NCBI GenBank assembly: GCA_039961675.1
Contig: JABRWC010000115.1
Coordinates: 1 to 64,000 of the forward strand
Direction of reading: 5' to 3'
Length of the DNA stretch: 64,000 nucleotides
From: JABRWC01 sp039961675
GTDB taxonomy: Bacteria; Planctomycetota; Phycisphaerae; UBA1845; Fen-1342
The translations under genes were made by a program, and so were the position numbers. Of the stretch, positions 7,978 through 16,214 are shown piece after piece; the first letter of the stretch is position 1, and each line of letters begins with the position of its first letter. Under the pieces are notes generated by a model that was given only the letters and a program-made list of their open reading frames with translations, made no database searches and had not been told where the DNA came from.

Positions 7978-9099
7978 TCAGCCGGACAGCGAGACCGGCA
8001 TGACCACGTAGAGGAACTCGTCCTTGTCGCCGGCGCTCAGCACGCCGGGCCGGAAACTCTCCTGTAGTTCGAGCGTGACCTGGTCGCAGTCGGTCATGCG
8101 CGAAAGCGCATCGCTCAGAAACGCGGGGTTGAACCCGATCTCGATTTCCTTCCCTTCGAACTCCACCGGCATCTGCACGCGCGCGTCGCCGCGGTCGGGA
8201 GACTGCGAGGTGATCACCAGCTTGCCGCCGCCGAGACTGAGGCGCACGGCGCGCGCGTCCTCCGTGGTCAGCAGCCCGGCCCGGCGCACGGCGCTGAACA
8301 GCTCCTCGCGGCCGGCGATCATGCGCTTGTCGCTCGATTTCGGGATCACGTCCTGGTACCGCGGGAACTGGCCCTCGACCAGCACCGTCGAGAGCACCCG
8401 CCCGCCCGAACGCATCAGCAGTTGGTTCGGCAGCACCTTCAGGTCGATGCGCCAGTCGTCCCCGTCGCGAGGCGGCATGAAGACCTTCTCGAACACGCCC
8501 AACGCCTTGCTCGGAACGATGGCGTCAAAATCGCCCGCGCTCGACGCCGCCAGGTCCCCTCCAGCCCGCGCCAGTCGCCGCCCGTCCGTCGCGATCAGGC
8601 ACAGCCGCTTGCCCTTCTTCTCCCACTGGACGCCGTTGATCGCGTAGCGGCTCATTTCGCGCGCAGCGGCGTACAGCGTCAGGTGGATCATCTTCCGCAG
8701 CAGCCGTCCGGAGACGGAGAAATCGGGCTCCTCCTCGAACGCCGGCACCGGCGGAAAATCGGCCGGGGACATGACGAAGATGCGGAACTCGCTGCCCTCG
8801 CCGCGGATGGTGCAGTAGCGCTCGTCGGCCTCGATGGCGACTTCCGGGTCGGGCAGCTCCCGCACGATGTCCAGCAGGCGCTGGGCCGGGACGACCACCT
8901 CGCCGGCCCTGGCCACGGACAGCGCCGACAGCGTAACGTGCAGCCCGGCCTCGCCATCCGTCGCGCTGAACCGCGCCAGGTCGCCCTTGCACTCAAAACG
9001 CACACAGTTCAGGATCGGGCGTGTGCTGCGGCCTCCCGTCAACGTGGCGACCGCCGCGAGGCAGTCCTGCAACTCTTGCTTGGGCAGGATCGTCTTCAT
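7978..9099 (-). CDS. dnaN: DNA polymerase III beta subunit (sliding clamp)
   Basis: 373 aa, the normal length for the three-domain clamp that tethers polymerase III to DNA. Typical motifs are visible: the N-terminal MKTILPKQELQDCLAAVATL, RYAINGVQWEKKGKRLCLIATDGRRLA at the domain 1/2 region, VEGQFPRYQDVIPKSS, and the C-terminal IGFNPAFLSDAL plus VVMPVSL. The ATG at 9099 is used rather than an upstream in-frame start at 9186 because the clamp fold begins at MKTIL. It is the first gene of a minus-strand cluster with dciA and gyrB. dnaA and recF, often linked to dnaN, are not in the window, so the cluster gives no direct evidence for a neighbouring origin. Confidence 0.96.
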   Translation of the reverse strand: MKTILPKQELQDCLAAVATLTGGRSTRPILNCVRFECKGDLARFSATDGEAGLHVTLSALSVARAGEVVVPAQRLLDIVRELPDPEVAIEADERYCTIRGEGSEFRIFVMSPADFPPVPAFEEEPDFSVSGRLLRKMIHLTLYAAAREMSRYAINGVQWEKKGKRLCLIATDGRRLARAGGDLAASSAGDFDAIVPSKALGVFEKVFMPPRDGDDWRIDLKVLPNQLLMRSGGRVLSTVLVEGQFPRYQDVIPKSSDKRMIAGREELFSAVRRAGLLTTEDARAVRLSLGGGKLVITSQSPDRGDARVQMPVEFEGKEIEIGFNPAFLSDALSRMTDCDQVTLELQESFRPGVLSAGDKDEFLYVVMPVSLSG

Positions 9100-9259
9100 G
9101 CGTGTGGTTTCCGCAGCGCCTGGTTTCAACCTGGGCGGCGTGGCCGGAGAGCGCTTCGGCGCCAGACCCGTTCCGGACCCGCCCACGCCTTCGCTCAGGC
9201 GATTCGCGACGCCGTAAAACTACCCGAACTCGCCGCGTTTCGCCACCGGCCGGCATCGC

Positions 9260-10489
9260 TCAAGGCGCCGCGGGCGCAAAGGCCTCCTGGAGCGCCAGCA
9301 TCGCGTACGCGGTCGTCAGCGCAGGCAGGCCCTCCATCCAGCGGTCCTGGTCGTTGATCCAGCTTCCGTCGTCCTTCTGGAGCGCCCGCAGCTTGTCCAC
9401 CAACTCCTGCCGCCAATCGTGCTCGCGCCCGACGTGGTCGGTGAGTACGTTCTCGCGCCACGCCGCCAGCGCGCGGGCGAACGTGTGGTAGTAGTAAAAA
9501 AGCCCCTCGCGCGATTGCGCGTCCGGCATGTTCGGGTTGGCGTCCAGCGTCCAATGCCGGCGAATCCAGTCCAGCGCCGCCGCCACGCGCGGGTCGTCCT
9601 TCGACAGCCCGGCGTAGAGCATGCTCTTGAAGCCGGCGTACGTCATCGAGCCGTAGCAGCGCAGCTCGCTGCGCCCGCCGATCTCGAGCGTGCCCGCCTT
9701 GCTCTCGCCCTGGTGCGCGGGGGAGTAGATGAAGCCGCCCTGCGTCGAGCCTTTGGCGAACGCCTGGTCGTTCCGCTCGCCGTACATCTGGCAGCGCTGG
9801 ATGAACACCAGCGCCTTCTGGTATGCGGGGTCGCTCGGCGGCAGGCCGCTGTCCCGCAGCGCATCGAGCATGAGCTGGAGGTTGGACAGGTCGGGCCGCT
9901 CCCCGCGGCCGTAGCCGGCGCCGCCGTACCACGGGTTCTTCTCGTCGATCGATTCGCCTTCGTCCCACTGGTTCTGCTTGAGGAAATCGACCGCCCGAGC
10001 AACCCGCGCGGTATCTTCGGCCTCGCCCAGCGCCGTGAGCATGGACACGGCGACGCTGGTCTCGTAGTTCTTGAGCAGCCCTTCGGCCGAATAAATGCCC
10101 CCATCGTCTCGCTGGCTCTTCAGCACCAGCGCCACGGCCCGCTGCACAGCCGGGTGCTTCGGCCCGACGCCCGGTTCGCGGATCAGCGCCCGGGCGCACA
10201 GGGCCGTGACGCCGGGGCCGGCCTGCGACGCCCAGCCGCCGTCGGCTTCCTGCGACGCGAGCAGGAACTGCGCGCCCCTGGCGCGCAGTTCGCCTGCGAT
10301 GCGGCCGAGGATCGCGTAGCGCTTCGTGTCGTCCATCCGCTCGCGAGGCGTCTGGGGTTCTCGCTGCGGTTTCGGCTCCGTGGGCGCGTCGGACCCGGGG
10401 GCTGAGGCCGGCGGCGTGGGCTGTGATTGCTGGGCGAAGCAGACCGCGGTGCATGCAAGCAGCAACAGGACGAACAACGTCGAGTTCAT
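9260..10489 (-). CDS. Secreted prenyltransferase/squalene-oxidase-repeat (terpenoid cyclase fold) protein
   Basis: 409 aa with a Sec signal peptide (MNSTLFVLLLLACTAVCFAQ) and a Pro/Ser/Gln-rich linker. The body has QW-like repeats of the alpha-alpha barrel seen in squalene cyclases and protein prenyltransferases: FLLASQEADGGWAS, LVLKSQRDDGGIYS, FLKQNQWDEGES and LRALQKDDGSWIND. There is no DxDD or other cyclase catalytic motif, so this is probably not a terpene cyclase but one of the secreted repeat proteins of unknown function frequent in planctomycetes. The start at 10489 has GGGAG 7 nt upstream; the open frame continues to 11185 but only as antisense to the metallopeptidase. An 18-bp palindrome lies just upstream (10507-10524). 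Confidence 0.85.
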   Translation of the reverse strand: MNSTLFVLLLLACTAVCFAQQSQPTPPASAPGSDAPTEPKPQREPQTPRERMDDTKRYAILGRIAGELRARGAQFLLASQEADGGWASQAGPGVTALCARALIREPGVGPKHPAVQRAVALVLKSQRDDGGIYSAEGLLKNYETSVAVSMLTALGEAEDTARVARAVDFLKQNQWDEGESIDEKNPWYGGAGYGRGERPDLSNLQLMLDALRDSGLPPSDPAYQKALVFIQRCQMYGERNDQAFAKGSTQGGFIYSPAHQGESKAGTLEIGGRSELRCYGSMTYAGFKSMLYAGLSKDDPRVAAALDWIRRHWTLDANPNMPDAQSREGLFYYYHTFARALAAWRENVLTDHVGREHDWRQELVDKLRALQKDDGSWINDQDRWMEGLPALTTAYAMLALQEAFAPAAP

Positions 10490-10506
10490 CGGCAGTCTCC
10501 CGTGGT

Positions 10507-10524
10507 ACGCGGACCGGTCCGCGT
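10507..10524. promoter_or_regulatory. 18-bp perfect palindrome upstream of the secreted repeat-protein gene
   Basis: Positions 10507-10524 read the same on both strands (half-site ACGCGGACC). It lies 18 bp upstream of the start codon at 10489 and just before the Shine-Dalgarno sequence, so it would fall in the leader or core promoter. It could be an operator for a dimeric repressor or simply a GC-rich coincidence. No second copy was seen in the window. Confidence 0.35.
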
Positions 10525-10707
10525 GCGCTCGTCCAGCCGTCCAGCGCGAGGCGGACCGCGTGCGCACCAGCTTCGGGCCGTATTCGATTGGACGCGGTCC
10601 GGCCGCTTTGTATTCGCGCCGCTCGCGCGCCGTGCCGCCCGGTGAGCTTGTGCCGATCGCCCCGTTCGATCGCCGCGACTCGCACGTCCATGCGGCAAGC
10701 GGCAGCC

Positions 10708-11082
10708 TCAGTCGTAGCCCAGCTCCGCGAGGCGGTCCTCGTCCAGACCGAAATGGTGCCCGATCTCGTGCAGCAGCGTGATGCGGATCTCGTCGATCAG
10801 CTCCTCGCGCGACTCGCACATTTCGCACAGGTTGTCGCGGAAGATGAAGATGCGGTCCGGCAGGGTCGCGTGCGCGCCCTCGACGCCTTTCTCTTCCAGC
10901 GGAATGCCGACGTACAGTCCGAGCAGGTCGTCCGGGACATCGTGCTCGCGCATGAACGCCCGGTCGGGCCGTCGCCGCACTTCGATCATCACGTTGGTCA
11001 GGTAGGGCTGAAACTCCGCCGGGATGTCGCGCAATGCCGCTTGGACCGCCGCATCGAACTCCGCGTTCGAGATCGCTATCAT
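10708..11082 (-). CDS. Metallopeptidase family protein (zinicin-like, HExxH)
   Basis: 124 aa. It carries LLHEIGHHFGLDEDRLAELG near the C-terminus, with zinc-binding H105 and H109, catalytic E106 and an acidic residue further along. This is the signature of the small minimal-gluzincin/zinicin-like family (COG3824). Members are short, cytoplasmic and of unknown substrate. The upstream part (VPDDLLGLYVGIPLEEKG, then DRIFIFRDNLCEMC) also matches the family, whose members usually have a conserved YxGxxxxER-like segment and an IFIYR strand. The start at 11082 gives the usual family length; the longer open frame to 11580 is antisense to the sppA-like gene. It is divergent from that gene. Confidence 0.88.
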   Translation of the reverse strand: MIAISNAEFDAAVQAALRDIPAEFQPYLTNVMIEVRRRPDRAFMREHDVPDDLLGLYVGIPLEEKGVEGAHATLPDRIFIFRDNLCEMCESREELIDEIRITLLHEIGHHFGLDEDRLAELGYD

Positions 11083-11137
11083 CGTCGCACTGGACCCGCA
11101 GACGCATCGCGTCGCCGCGTTGCTGGGAGTATAGACT

Positions 11138-12202
11138 GTGCACACCAAGCCGCCAATTCGGACCGCCCGGGCCGCCGAACAGCAACGATCCCGCGCCGGT
11201 CTGTTCCGCGCGCGGACGCTCGCGCTGGCCACCGGCTGGCTGGCGCTGGCCGCGTCCGTCGGCTGCGGGCCGACCTCGTTCCTCATCACGCCCGTGTCGC
11301 CGCAGCGCGCGCTGACCGAATTCGAGGTGCTGCGCGAGAGCGTGTGGGCTTCCGACAAGGTCCTGCTGCTCGACCTCGACGGCCTGATCTCCAACGCCCC
11401 GCGGCGCTCGCTGCTGGGCCTGCCCGCGGACAACCCGGTCACGCTCTTCAAGGAGAAACTCGACAAGGCCGCCCGCGACCCGCGCGTGCGGGCCGTCGTG
11501 CTGCGCGTGAACTCACCGGGCGGAAGCGTCACGGCCAGCGACCTCATGTACACCGAGCTGACGCGCTTCAAGCAGCGCACCCAGCGGCCAATCGTCGCCA
11601 GCTTCCTCGACGTGGCCGCCTCCGGCGGCTACTACGTGGCCTGCGCCGCAGACCGCATCTATGCCTCGCCGACGACGGTGACCGGCAGCATCGGCGTGAT
11701 CATGATCGCTCCCGACCTCTCGGGGACCATGGCCAAAATCGGGCTGCGGGCGAACATCATCAAGAGCGGCCCGATGAAGGACGCCGGTTCGCCGCTGCGC
11801 GAGATGAGCCCCGCCGACCGGGCCGTGTTCCAGTCGATGATCGACCGCATGTACGCACGCTTTCTGTCCGTCGTGGAGCAGGGCAGGCCGCAGCTTGGCG
11901 CCGAGCGCGCCCGCCAGCTCGCCGACGGCCGCGTGTACCTGGGTCCGGAGGCGAAGGAAAACGGTTTGGTGGACGAGGTCGGGACGTTGTACGACGCGAT
12001 CGACGGCGCCCGCCGCGCCGCGAAGCTGGAGCACGAGCCGATCGTGGTGGTGCAATACGCCGTGCCGCTGGCGCACCGCCCGAACATCTACGCCGAATCG
12101 CCGGCCGGTGAGCCGCAGGTGAATATTGTGAACGTCGAACTGCCGGATTGGCTCAACAGCCCGACGCCGCAGTTCCTCTACCTGTGGTCGCCGCAGTTCT
12201 GA
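11138..12202 (+). CDS. sppA: SppA-type signal peptide peptidase (S49), predicted lipoprotein
   Basis: 354 aa, GTG start with GGGAG 8 nt upstream. Short-form S49 peptidase: VLRVNSPGGSVTASDLMY forms the oxyanion region, SGGYYVACAADRIYA carries the nucleophile S162, and IKSGPMKDAGSP carries the general base K214. The Ser-Lys spacing of 52 equals that known for Bacillus SppA. The N-terminus has a basic stretch, a hydrophobic run (LALATGWLALAASV) and a GCG that reads as a lipobox, so the enzyme is probably anchored on the outer face of the inner membrane rather than spanning it. Role: degradation of cleaved signal peptides and other membrane peptides. Divergent from the zinicin gene, with 55 bp between starts. 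Confidence 0.92.
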   Translation: MHTKPPIRTARAAEQQRSRAGLFRARTLALATGWLALAASVGCGPTSFLITPVSPQRALTEFEVLRESVWASDKVLLLDLDGLISNAPRRSLLGLPADNPVTLFKEKLDKAARDPRVRAVVLRVNSPGGSVTASDLMYTELTRFKQRTQRPIVASFLDVAASGGYYVACAADRIYASPTTVTGSIGVIMIAPDLSGTMAKIGLRANIIKSGPMKDAGSPLREMSPADRAVFQSMIDRMYARFLSVVEQGRPQLGAERARQLADGRVYLGPEAKENGLVDEVGTLYDAIDGARRAAKLEHEPIVVVQYAVPLAHRPNIYAESPAGEPQVNIVNVELPDWLNSPTPQFLYLWSPQF

Positions 12203-12282
12203 CGGCTCGCTGCCGCAATCTTCGCATCGCCCGAACGAACCGGACCGGCTGGGCCGCCGACCGCCGACCCCTGAGTGCTCGG

Positions 12283-12861
12283 ATGATCGTCCTGATCGAC
12301 AACTACGACTCGTTCACGTACAACCTGGTGCAGGCGATCGGCGCTCTGTGCCGCGGCGCCGAGATCGGCGTGTTCCGAAACGACCAGATCACGCCGGACG
12401 AGATCGAACGGATGTCCCCCTCGCACATCATCATCTCGCCCGGACCGTGTACGCCGCGCGAGGCCGGTTGCAGCGTGGACGTCGTAAAGCGGTTCAGCGG
12501 CCGCGTGCCCCTGCTCGGCGTGTGCCTCGGACACCAGAGCATCGCGTTCGCCCATGGCGCGCCGATCGTGCGCGCCAAGCGACTGGTGCACGGCAAGACG
12601 AGCCGGATTCGCCACGACGGCCAAGGCATCTTTGCGGAACTGAGCAATCCGTTCGAAGCTACGCGTTACCATTCGCTGATCGTTGAGCGCTCCCAAGTTC
12701 CGAAACCGTTCACGGTCAGCGCTTGGTGTGACGACGATCCCGATGAGGTCATGGCAATTCGCGACGCGGCGTCGCGCGTTGACGGGGTGCAGTTCCACCC
12801 CGAAAGCTTTTTGACCGTCGAAGGGCCGAAACTGCTTGCGAATTTCCTGGGCTTGCGGTAG
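12283..12861 (+). CDS. pabA: Glutamine amidotransferase, anthranilate/aminodeoxychorismate synthase component II
   Basis: 192 aa, the full usual length of TrpG/PabA. MIVLIDNYDSFTYNLVQ is the family start, IIISPGPCTPREAG the oxyanion motif, LGVCLGHQ holds the catalytic Cys (C81), and GVQFHPES supplies H172 and E174. It releases ammonia from glutamine for the chorismate-using synthase component I, in tryptophan or folate synthesis. No component I gene (trpE or pabB) is adjacent, so it cannot be assigned to one pathway and may serve both. Start at the first domain residue; a longer frame to 12148 overlaps the sppA 3' end and is not used. Confidence 0.92.
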   Translation: MIVLIDNYDSFTYNLVQAIGALCRGAEIGVFRNDQITPDEIERMSPSHIIISPGPCTPREAGCSVDVVKRFSGRVPLLGVCLGHQSIAFAHGAPIVRAKRLVHGKTSRIRHDGQGIFAELSNPFEATRYHSLIVERSQVPKPFTVSAWCDDDPDEVMAIRDAASRVDGVQFHPESFLTVEGPKLLANFLGLR

Positions 12862-12872
12862 TTGCTGGCGCC

Positions 12873-13457
12873 ATGATCCCGTTTCGCAGCGCATTCATTT
12901 CAGCGCTCGTTGCGTGCGTGTGGCTCGGCTGCGGCTGCCAAAGTCAGAAAGCCGCGGACGCGACCAGGCTCGCGCCAACGCTCGAAGAACTGCCGACGAT
13001 CCTGGAAACTGAGCGCGTCCTGTCGGCCAAGATCGGCGTCGAAGGCGCCCCGATCGCCCCGCGACGAGTACTCGTCCCGCCGCTGGAGCCGCCGCAACTC
13101 ACGCAAACAGAGAAGGTTGCGCTCGGACTGGATAAGCCCGATCCGTTTGCCGACCTGCTCGCCTCGTACCCGCCGCGCCCCGATCCGGCGCGCGGAGTCT
13201 CGCCGCAGGACAGCGGCTTCTCGACGGCGATCTACGGGCGCGCCGGGGGGCTGATCGGAACTGAGGCGGATTCCCGTCGCGCGGGCACCGATCTCGTGGA
13301 CGCCGTTCCCGTCGGGACGCTGCCGTTCCCGCGGTTCGGCGCGATGAGCTTCCCGTTCTTTGAGCGGGTGCGCTTGGTCGGGGAGCGTTCGGTGGTGGAG
13401 ATCGCCGAGGATTCCGCCCGTCGCGGTGCCGGCCGGCACGAGCGGGTGGACGACTGA
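12873..13457 (+). CDS. Hypothetical lipoprotein
   Basis: 194 aa, starting 11 bp after pabA and so possibly cotranscribed with it. The N-terminus (MIPFRSAFISALVACVWLGC) is a convincing lipoprotein signal with Cys at about 20 followed by GCQS. The rest has no domain that I recognise: a Pro-rich segment (RRVLVPPLEPPQLTQTEK, DPFADLLASYPPRPDPARG) and a C-terminal part with FPRFGAMSFPFFERVRLVGE. It looks like an extended surface-anchored protein. There is no evidence for an enzymatic role. Confidence 0.7.
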   Translation: MIPFRSAFISALVACVWLGCGCQSQKAADATRLAPTLEELPTILETERVLSAKIGVEGAPIAPRRVLVPPLEPPQLTQTEKVALGLDKPDPFADLLASYPPRPDPARGVSPQDSGFSTAIYGRAGGLIGTEADSRRAGTDLVDAVPVGTLPFPRFGAMSFPFFERVRLVGERSVVEIAEDSARRGAGRHERVDD

Positions 13458-13501
13458 GCGCGGCCCGCGCGCCGAAGAAGCGCCCGGAGCGGGATTCGGA
13501 G

Positions 13502-13530
13502 TTGTAGCCGCTTGCGGCGGCGATCATAAT
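13502..13530 (+). promoter_or_regulatory. Candidate sigma70-like promoter for the histone-like gene
   Basis: TTGTAG at 13502-13507 and CATAAT at 13525-13530 are separated by exactly 17 bp, in an otherwise GC-rich intergenic region. It would give a leader of about 180 nt before the ATG at 13719. A TTGACA at 13641-13646 lies closer but has no convincing -10 partner. Prediction by eye only. Confidence 0.3.
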
Positions 13531-13718
13531 TCCCGTGCAATTCGAGCGGGAAGATCGCGATATGCGTCGTGCGACGGATCGCTACGATCGTGCCGGACTC
13601 GGGTGGACCCGCGATTCCGCGGGGCGCCGCATCGCCGTCTTTGACATTTCCGCATGCTGTAACGGTCGAAGTTTCACTACATCTGCTTTGTCCTGGTTAC
13701 CATCAACGAGGTTTCTGC

Positions 13719-14198
13719 ATGGCCAAGAAGAAAGCCAAGAAATCGGCGAAGCCGAAGAGCAAAGCAGTCAAGAAGACCAAGAAGCCCAAGAAGGTTGCTG
13801 CGCGTAAGCCGGCCAAGGCGCGCAAGGCGGTGAAGAAGGTCGCCAAGCCGGCCCGGAAGAAAGCCGCTGTCAAGCCGCGCGCCTCGAAGCAGCCGGCCGC
13901 GCCGAAGAAACCGGTCGCTTCCGCACCGAGGCCGAGCGCGCCGCCCGCGTCTCCGGTCGCGGTGCCGGCGGCCTCGGTGCCGGCCGCCGCCCCGACTACC
14001 TGGTCGTCCACGAGCGCGCCGGCGCCCGTCACCCCGCCGGCGCCGGACCTGCCGCGCCGGCTCGACGAGGATGACGAGGGCGGGACGAAGTCGGAAGCCG
14101 GCAATGACGAACGCTGGCTCGACGAGGATGAAGGCCCGGAAGACGAAGCTGCCGAGATCGACGACGAGGACGATGAGGGAGACTCTTCCGGCTGGTAA
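13719..14198 (+). CDS. Lys/Ala/Pro-rich histone H1-like protein with acidic tail
   Basis: 159 aa, ATG preceded by GAGG at 7 nt. Residues 1-75 are Lys/Ala repeats with AKKK, KPKK and PARKK units, like bacterial histone H1-like (HC1/HC2-type) and AlgP-type tails. The middle (75-115) is Ala/Pro/Ser linker, and the last ~45 residues are strongly acidic (LDEDDEGG, RWLDEDEGPEDEAAEIDDED). The protein is predicted disordered; the basic part should bind DNA or RNA non-specifically. The motif RRLDEDDEGG...ERWLDEDEG repeats within the acidic tail. Similar basic proteins occur in planctomycetes with condensed nucleoids, but a chromatin role here is an inference. The longer frame from 13569 is rejected because its extra residues have no basic character and no ribosome-binding site. 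Confidence 0.83.
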   Translation: MAKKKAKKSAKPKSKAVKKTKKPKKVAARKPAKARKAVKKVAKPARKKAAVKPRASKQPAAPKKPVASAPRPSAPPASPVAVPAASVPAAAPTTWSSTSAPAPVTPPAPDLPRRLDEDDEGGTKSEAGNDERWLDEDEGPEDEAAEIDDEDDEGDSSGW

Positions 14199-14327
14199 GC
14201 GCCGCGGCCTGCGGGCGTTGCCGATCTTGGTGCGCGACCCGGCCACGCGGCGCGCCGGCGCGACCCTGTGCGACTCGGCGGCCGCTGCGGGGTGTCGCGC
14301 ACGGCTCGGTCCCGGTGGAGCGGGGCG

Positions 14328-15263
14328 ATGGCGCGAAACTTCGCCGACCGGCTCGTGAGCGCGGTCCGCGCACGACACACGCCCGCAATCGTCGGGCTGG
14401 ACCCGGTCGTGGAGCGCCTGCCCGCGGAATTCCGGGCGGCGGACGGGCGCGTGGCCGACGCAGCCGGCGCCACCGAAGCTTTCTGTCGCGCGGTCGTCGA
14501 CGTCGTTGCGTCGCTTGTTCCGGCAGTCAAGGTCAACATCGCGTTCTTCGAGCCGTTCCGCGGGCCGGGGATCGACGCGTACTTCCGAGTCATCTCCTAC
14601 GCGCATTCTCGCGGGCTGCTGGTCATCGCCGACGTCAAGCGCGGCGACATCGGCTCGACCGCGGAGAAGTACGCTGAAGCGTATTTGTCGGAGTCGCGCT
14701 TCGGCGATGTCGCGCCGGACAGCGTGCCGGACGCGGTGACGCTCGCCGGCTACCTGGGGCGCGGCGCCGTCCGCCCGTTCATCGATCGCTGCGTGGAAAC
14801 AGGCCGCGGCGTCTTCGTGCTGGTGCGACCGTCGGACCCCGGCGCTGACGAGGTGCACGAGTTCGGCGGCGGTCCGCGCTTCTATCAGCACATGGCCGGG
14901 CTGGTGAACGACTGGGGGGCGCGCCCCGAAACCATCGGCGAATGCGGGTTTTCGTGCGTCGGCGCGGTCGTAGCGCCCAAGGACTCGCAAAGCACGGACG
15001 CTCTGCGGGCCAGCATGCCGAGCGCAATCTTCCTCGTGCCCGGGTACGGCGCACAGGGCGCCACGGCCGACGCGTGTCGGCATTGTTTCCTGCCCGGCGG
15101 CGGCGGCGCGGTGGTCAACGCGTCACGCTCGGTGATCTACGCGTTCGAAGGGTCCGGCGGCGGCGACGCGGCGGGCGACTGGCGCGCCGCGGTGCAGAAG
15201 GCCTGCCGGCGCTTCGTGGCGGAGATCGCGGAATGCGCCGGTCTAGCCGCGTTGGGAAAGTGA
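14328..15263 (+). CDS. pyrF: Orotidine 5'-phosphate decarboxylase (type 2)
   Basis: 311 aa, ATG with GGAG 7 nt upstream. Final step of UMP synthesis. MARNFADRLVSAV and the PAIVGLDP strand open the TIM barrel, and ADVKRGDIGSTAEKYAEAYL contains the catalytic Asp-Lys-Asp set (K104). The length and the KVNIAFFEPFRGPG segment place it in the longer type 2 (PyrF subfamily 2) group found in actinobacteria, planctomycetes and myxobacteria. FLVPGYGAQGA and GGGGAVVNASRSVIYAF bind the phosphate. Other pyr genes are not in the window. It converges on the UbiA-family gene with only 12 bp between the stops. Confidence 0.94.
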   Translation: MARNFADRLVSAVRARHTPAIVGLDPVVERLPAEFRAADGRVADAAGATEAFCRAVVDVVASLVPAVKVNIAFFEPFRGPGIDAYFRVISYAHSRGLLVIADVKRGDIGSTAEKYAEAYLSESRFGDVAPDSVPDAVTLAGYLGRGAVRPFIDRCVETGRGVFVLVRPSDPGADEVHEFGGGPRFYQHMAGLVNDWGARPETIGECGFSCVGAVVAPKDSQSTDALRASMPSAIFLVPGYGAQGATADACRHCFLPGGGGAVVNASRSVIYAFEGSGGGDAAGDWRAAVQKACRRFVAEIAECAGLAALGK

Positions 15264-15275
15264 GCGCCGGCGGCG

Positions 15276-16214
15276 TCAGTTTGGCGGTGTACCCGCGTCG
15301 AGGACCCGCGCCAGCAGGGCCTTGATCGGTCCGTTCAGGTACACGATCGAAAGCGCCGCCGCGACCCAGATCGCGATCGCGCACTGAAACGGCCGGTCCT
15401 TCAGCATCACGTCGGTCGGCCCGTCCACTTCTCCGTGCTCGACGAGCACCGTGAAGCGAAACACCGCGTAAACGACGATCGGCAGCGTGCCCAGGAGCGC
15501 GTTCGCGCCAAAACGGCCGAACTGGTCCACCGTCCGCTGGTCCATGGCGTAGAGCAGAAACGTCACGACCGCGATCCCCGCCGTCAGCGTGGTCATGTGG
15601 TTCAGCAGTTCAGGCGTGTAGATCGACAGCGTTCGGCGGTGGAGCGAGGCGTGGTCGCCGCCCGCGCCGCCGAGCGCGTTGAGCTCGCAACGCCGCTTGC
15701 TGAAGCCCATGAACAGGCACAAGGTGAAGGTACAGATCACCAGCCAGGGCGAGATGGCGACGTGCAGCAGCACGGCACCCGACACCGCGCGGAGCACGAA
15801 CCCCAGGCCGATCGCGATCACGTCGAGAATCACCGCGTGCTTGAACCCGAACGTGTAGGCGAACTGAAGCAGGAAGTACGCGCCAGCCACCATCCCGAAC
15901 CCGCGGTCGAGCAGCCAACTGCCGCCCAGCCCGGCGAGCAGCAGCGCCGCGGCAATGCCCGCGGCGACCCGGATCGTCACCGCCCCGGATGCGATGGGGC
16001 GCCGACTCTTGCGCGGATGCAGCCGGTCCTCCGCGCAGTCATGGATGTCGTTGATGACGTAGACGGAGCTGCTCACCAGGCACAGGCAAGCGAAGCCGAT
16101 CAGCGTGAGCGCCACGCTGGCGAGGTTGGTAAGCTCGTGGCCGAAGACCAGCGCCGCGAAGACGAAGATGTTCTTGATCCACTGCTGCGGGCGCAACAGG
16201 AGCAGGTACGGCAT
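15276..16214 (-). CDS. UbiA-family prenyltransferase (DPPR-synthase-like)
   Basis: 312 aa with about eight membrane helices. MPYLLLLRPQQWIKNIFVFA at the N-terminus and YVINDIHDCAEDRLHPRK with RRPIASG match decaprenyl-phosphate phosphoribosyltransferase-type UbiA enzymes: the N-D-x-x-D motif binds Mg-diphosphate or the phosphoribosyl donor. SKRRCELNAL and the later YAMDQRT segments fit the same subgroup. Its substrate could instead be another polyprenyl acceptor. The ATG at 16214 is chosen because GGGAG lies 6 nt upstream; an ATG at 16241 lacks a Shine-Dalgarno sequence. In mycobacteria this enzyme feeds arabinan synthesis; in planctomycetes its product is not established. Neighbouring genes give no further clue. 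Confidence 0.9.
   Translation of the reverse strand: MPYLLLLRPQQWIKNIFVFAALVFGHELTNLASVALTLIGFACLCLVSSSVYVINDIHDCAEDRLHPRKSRRPIASGAVTIRVAAGIAAALLLAGLGGSWLLDRGFGMVAGAYFLLQFAYTFGFKHAVILDVIAIGLGFVLRAVSGAVLLHVAISPWLVICTFTLCLFMGFSKRRCELNALGGAGGDHASLHRRTLSIYTPELLNHMTTLTAGIAVVTFLLYAMDQRTVDQFGRFGANALLGTLPIVVYAVFRFTVLVEHGEVDGPTDVMLKDRPFQCAIAIWVAAALSIVYLNGPIKALLARVLDAGTPPN

Noticed and set aside
10423..12111. 562-aa plus-strand open frame spanning the metallopeptidase and sppA genes
   Set aside because: Antisense to one gene and out of frame with the other; no domain.
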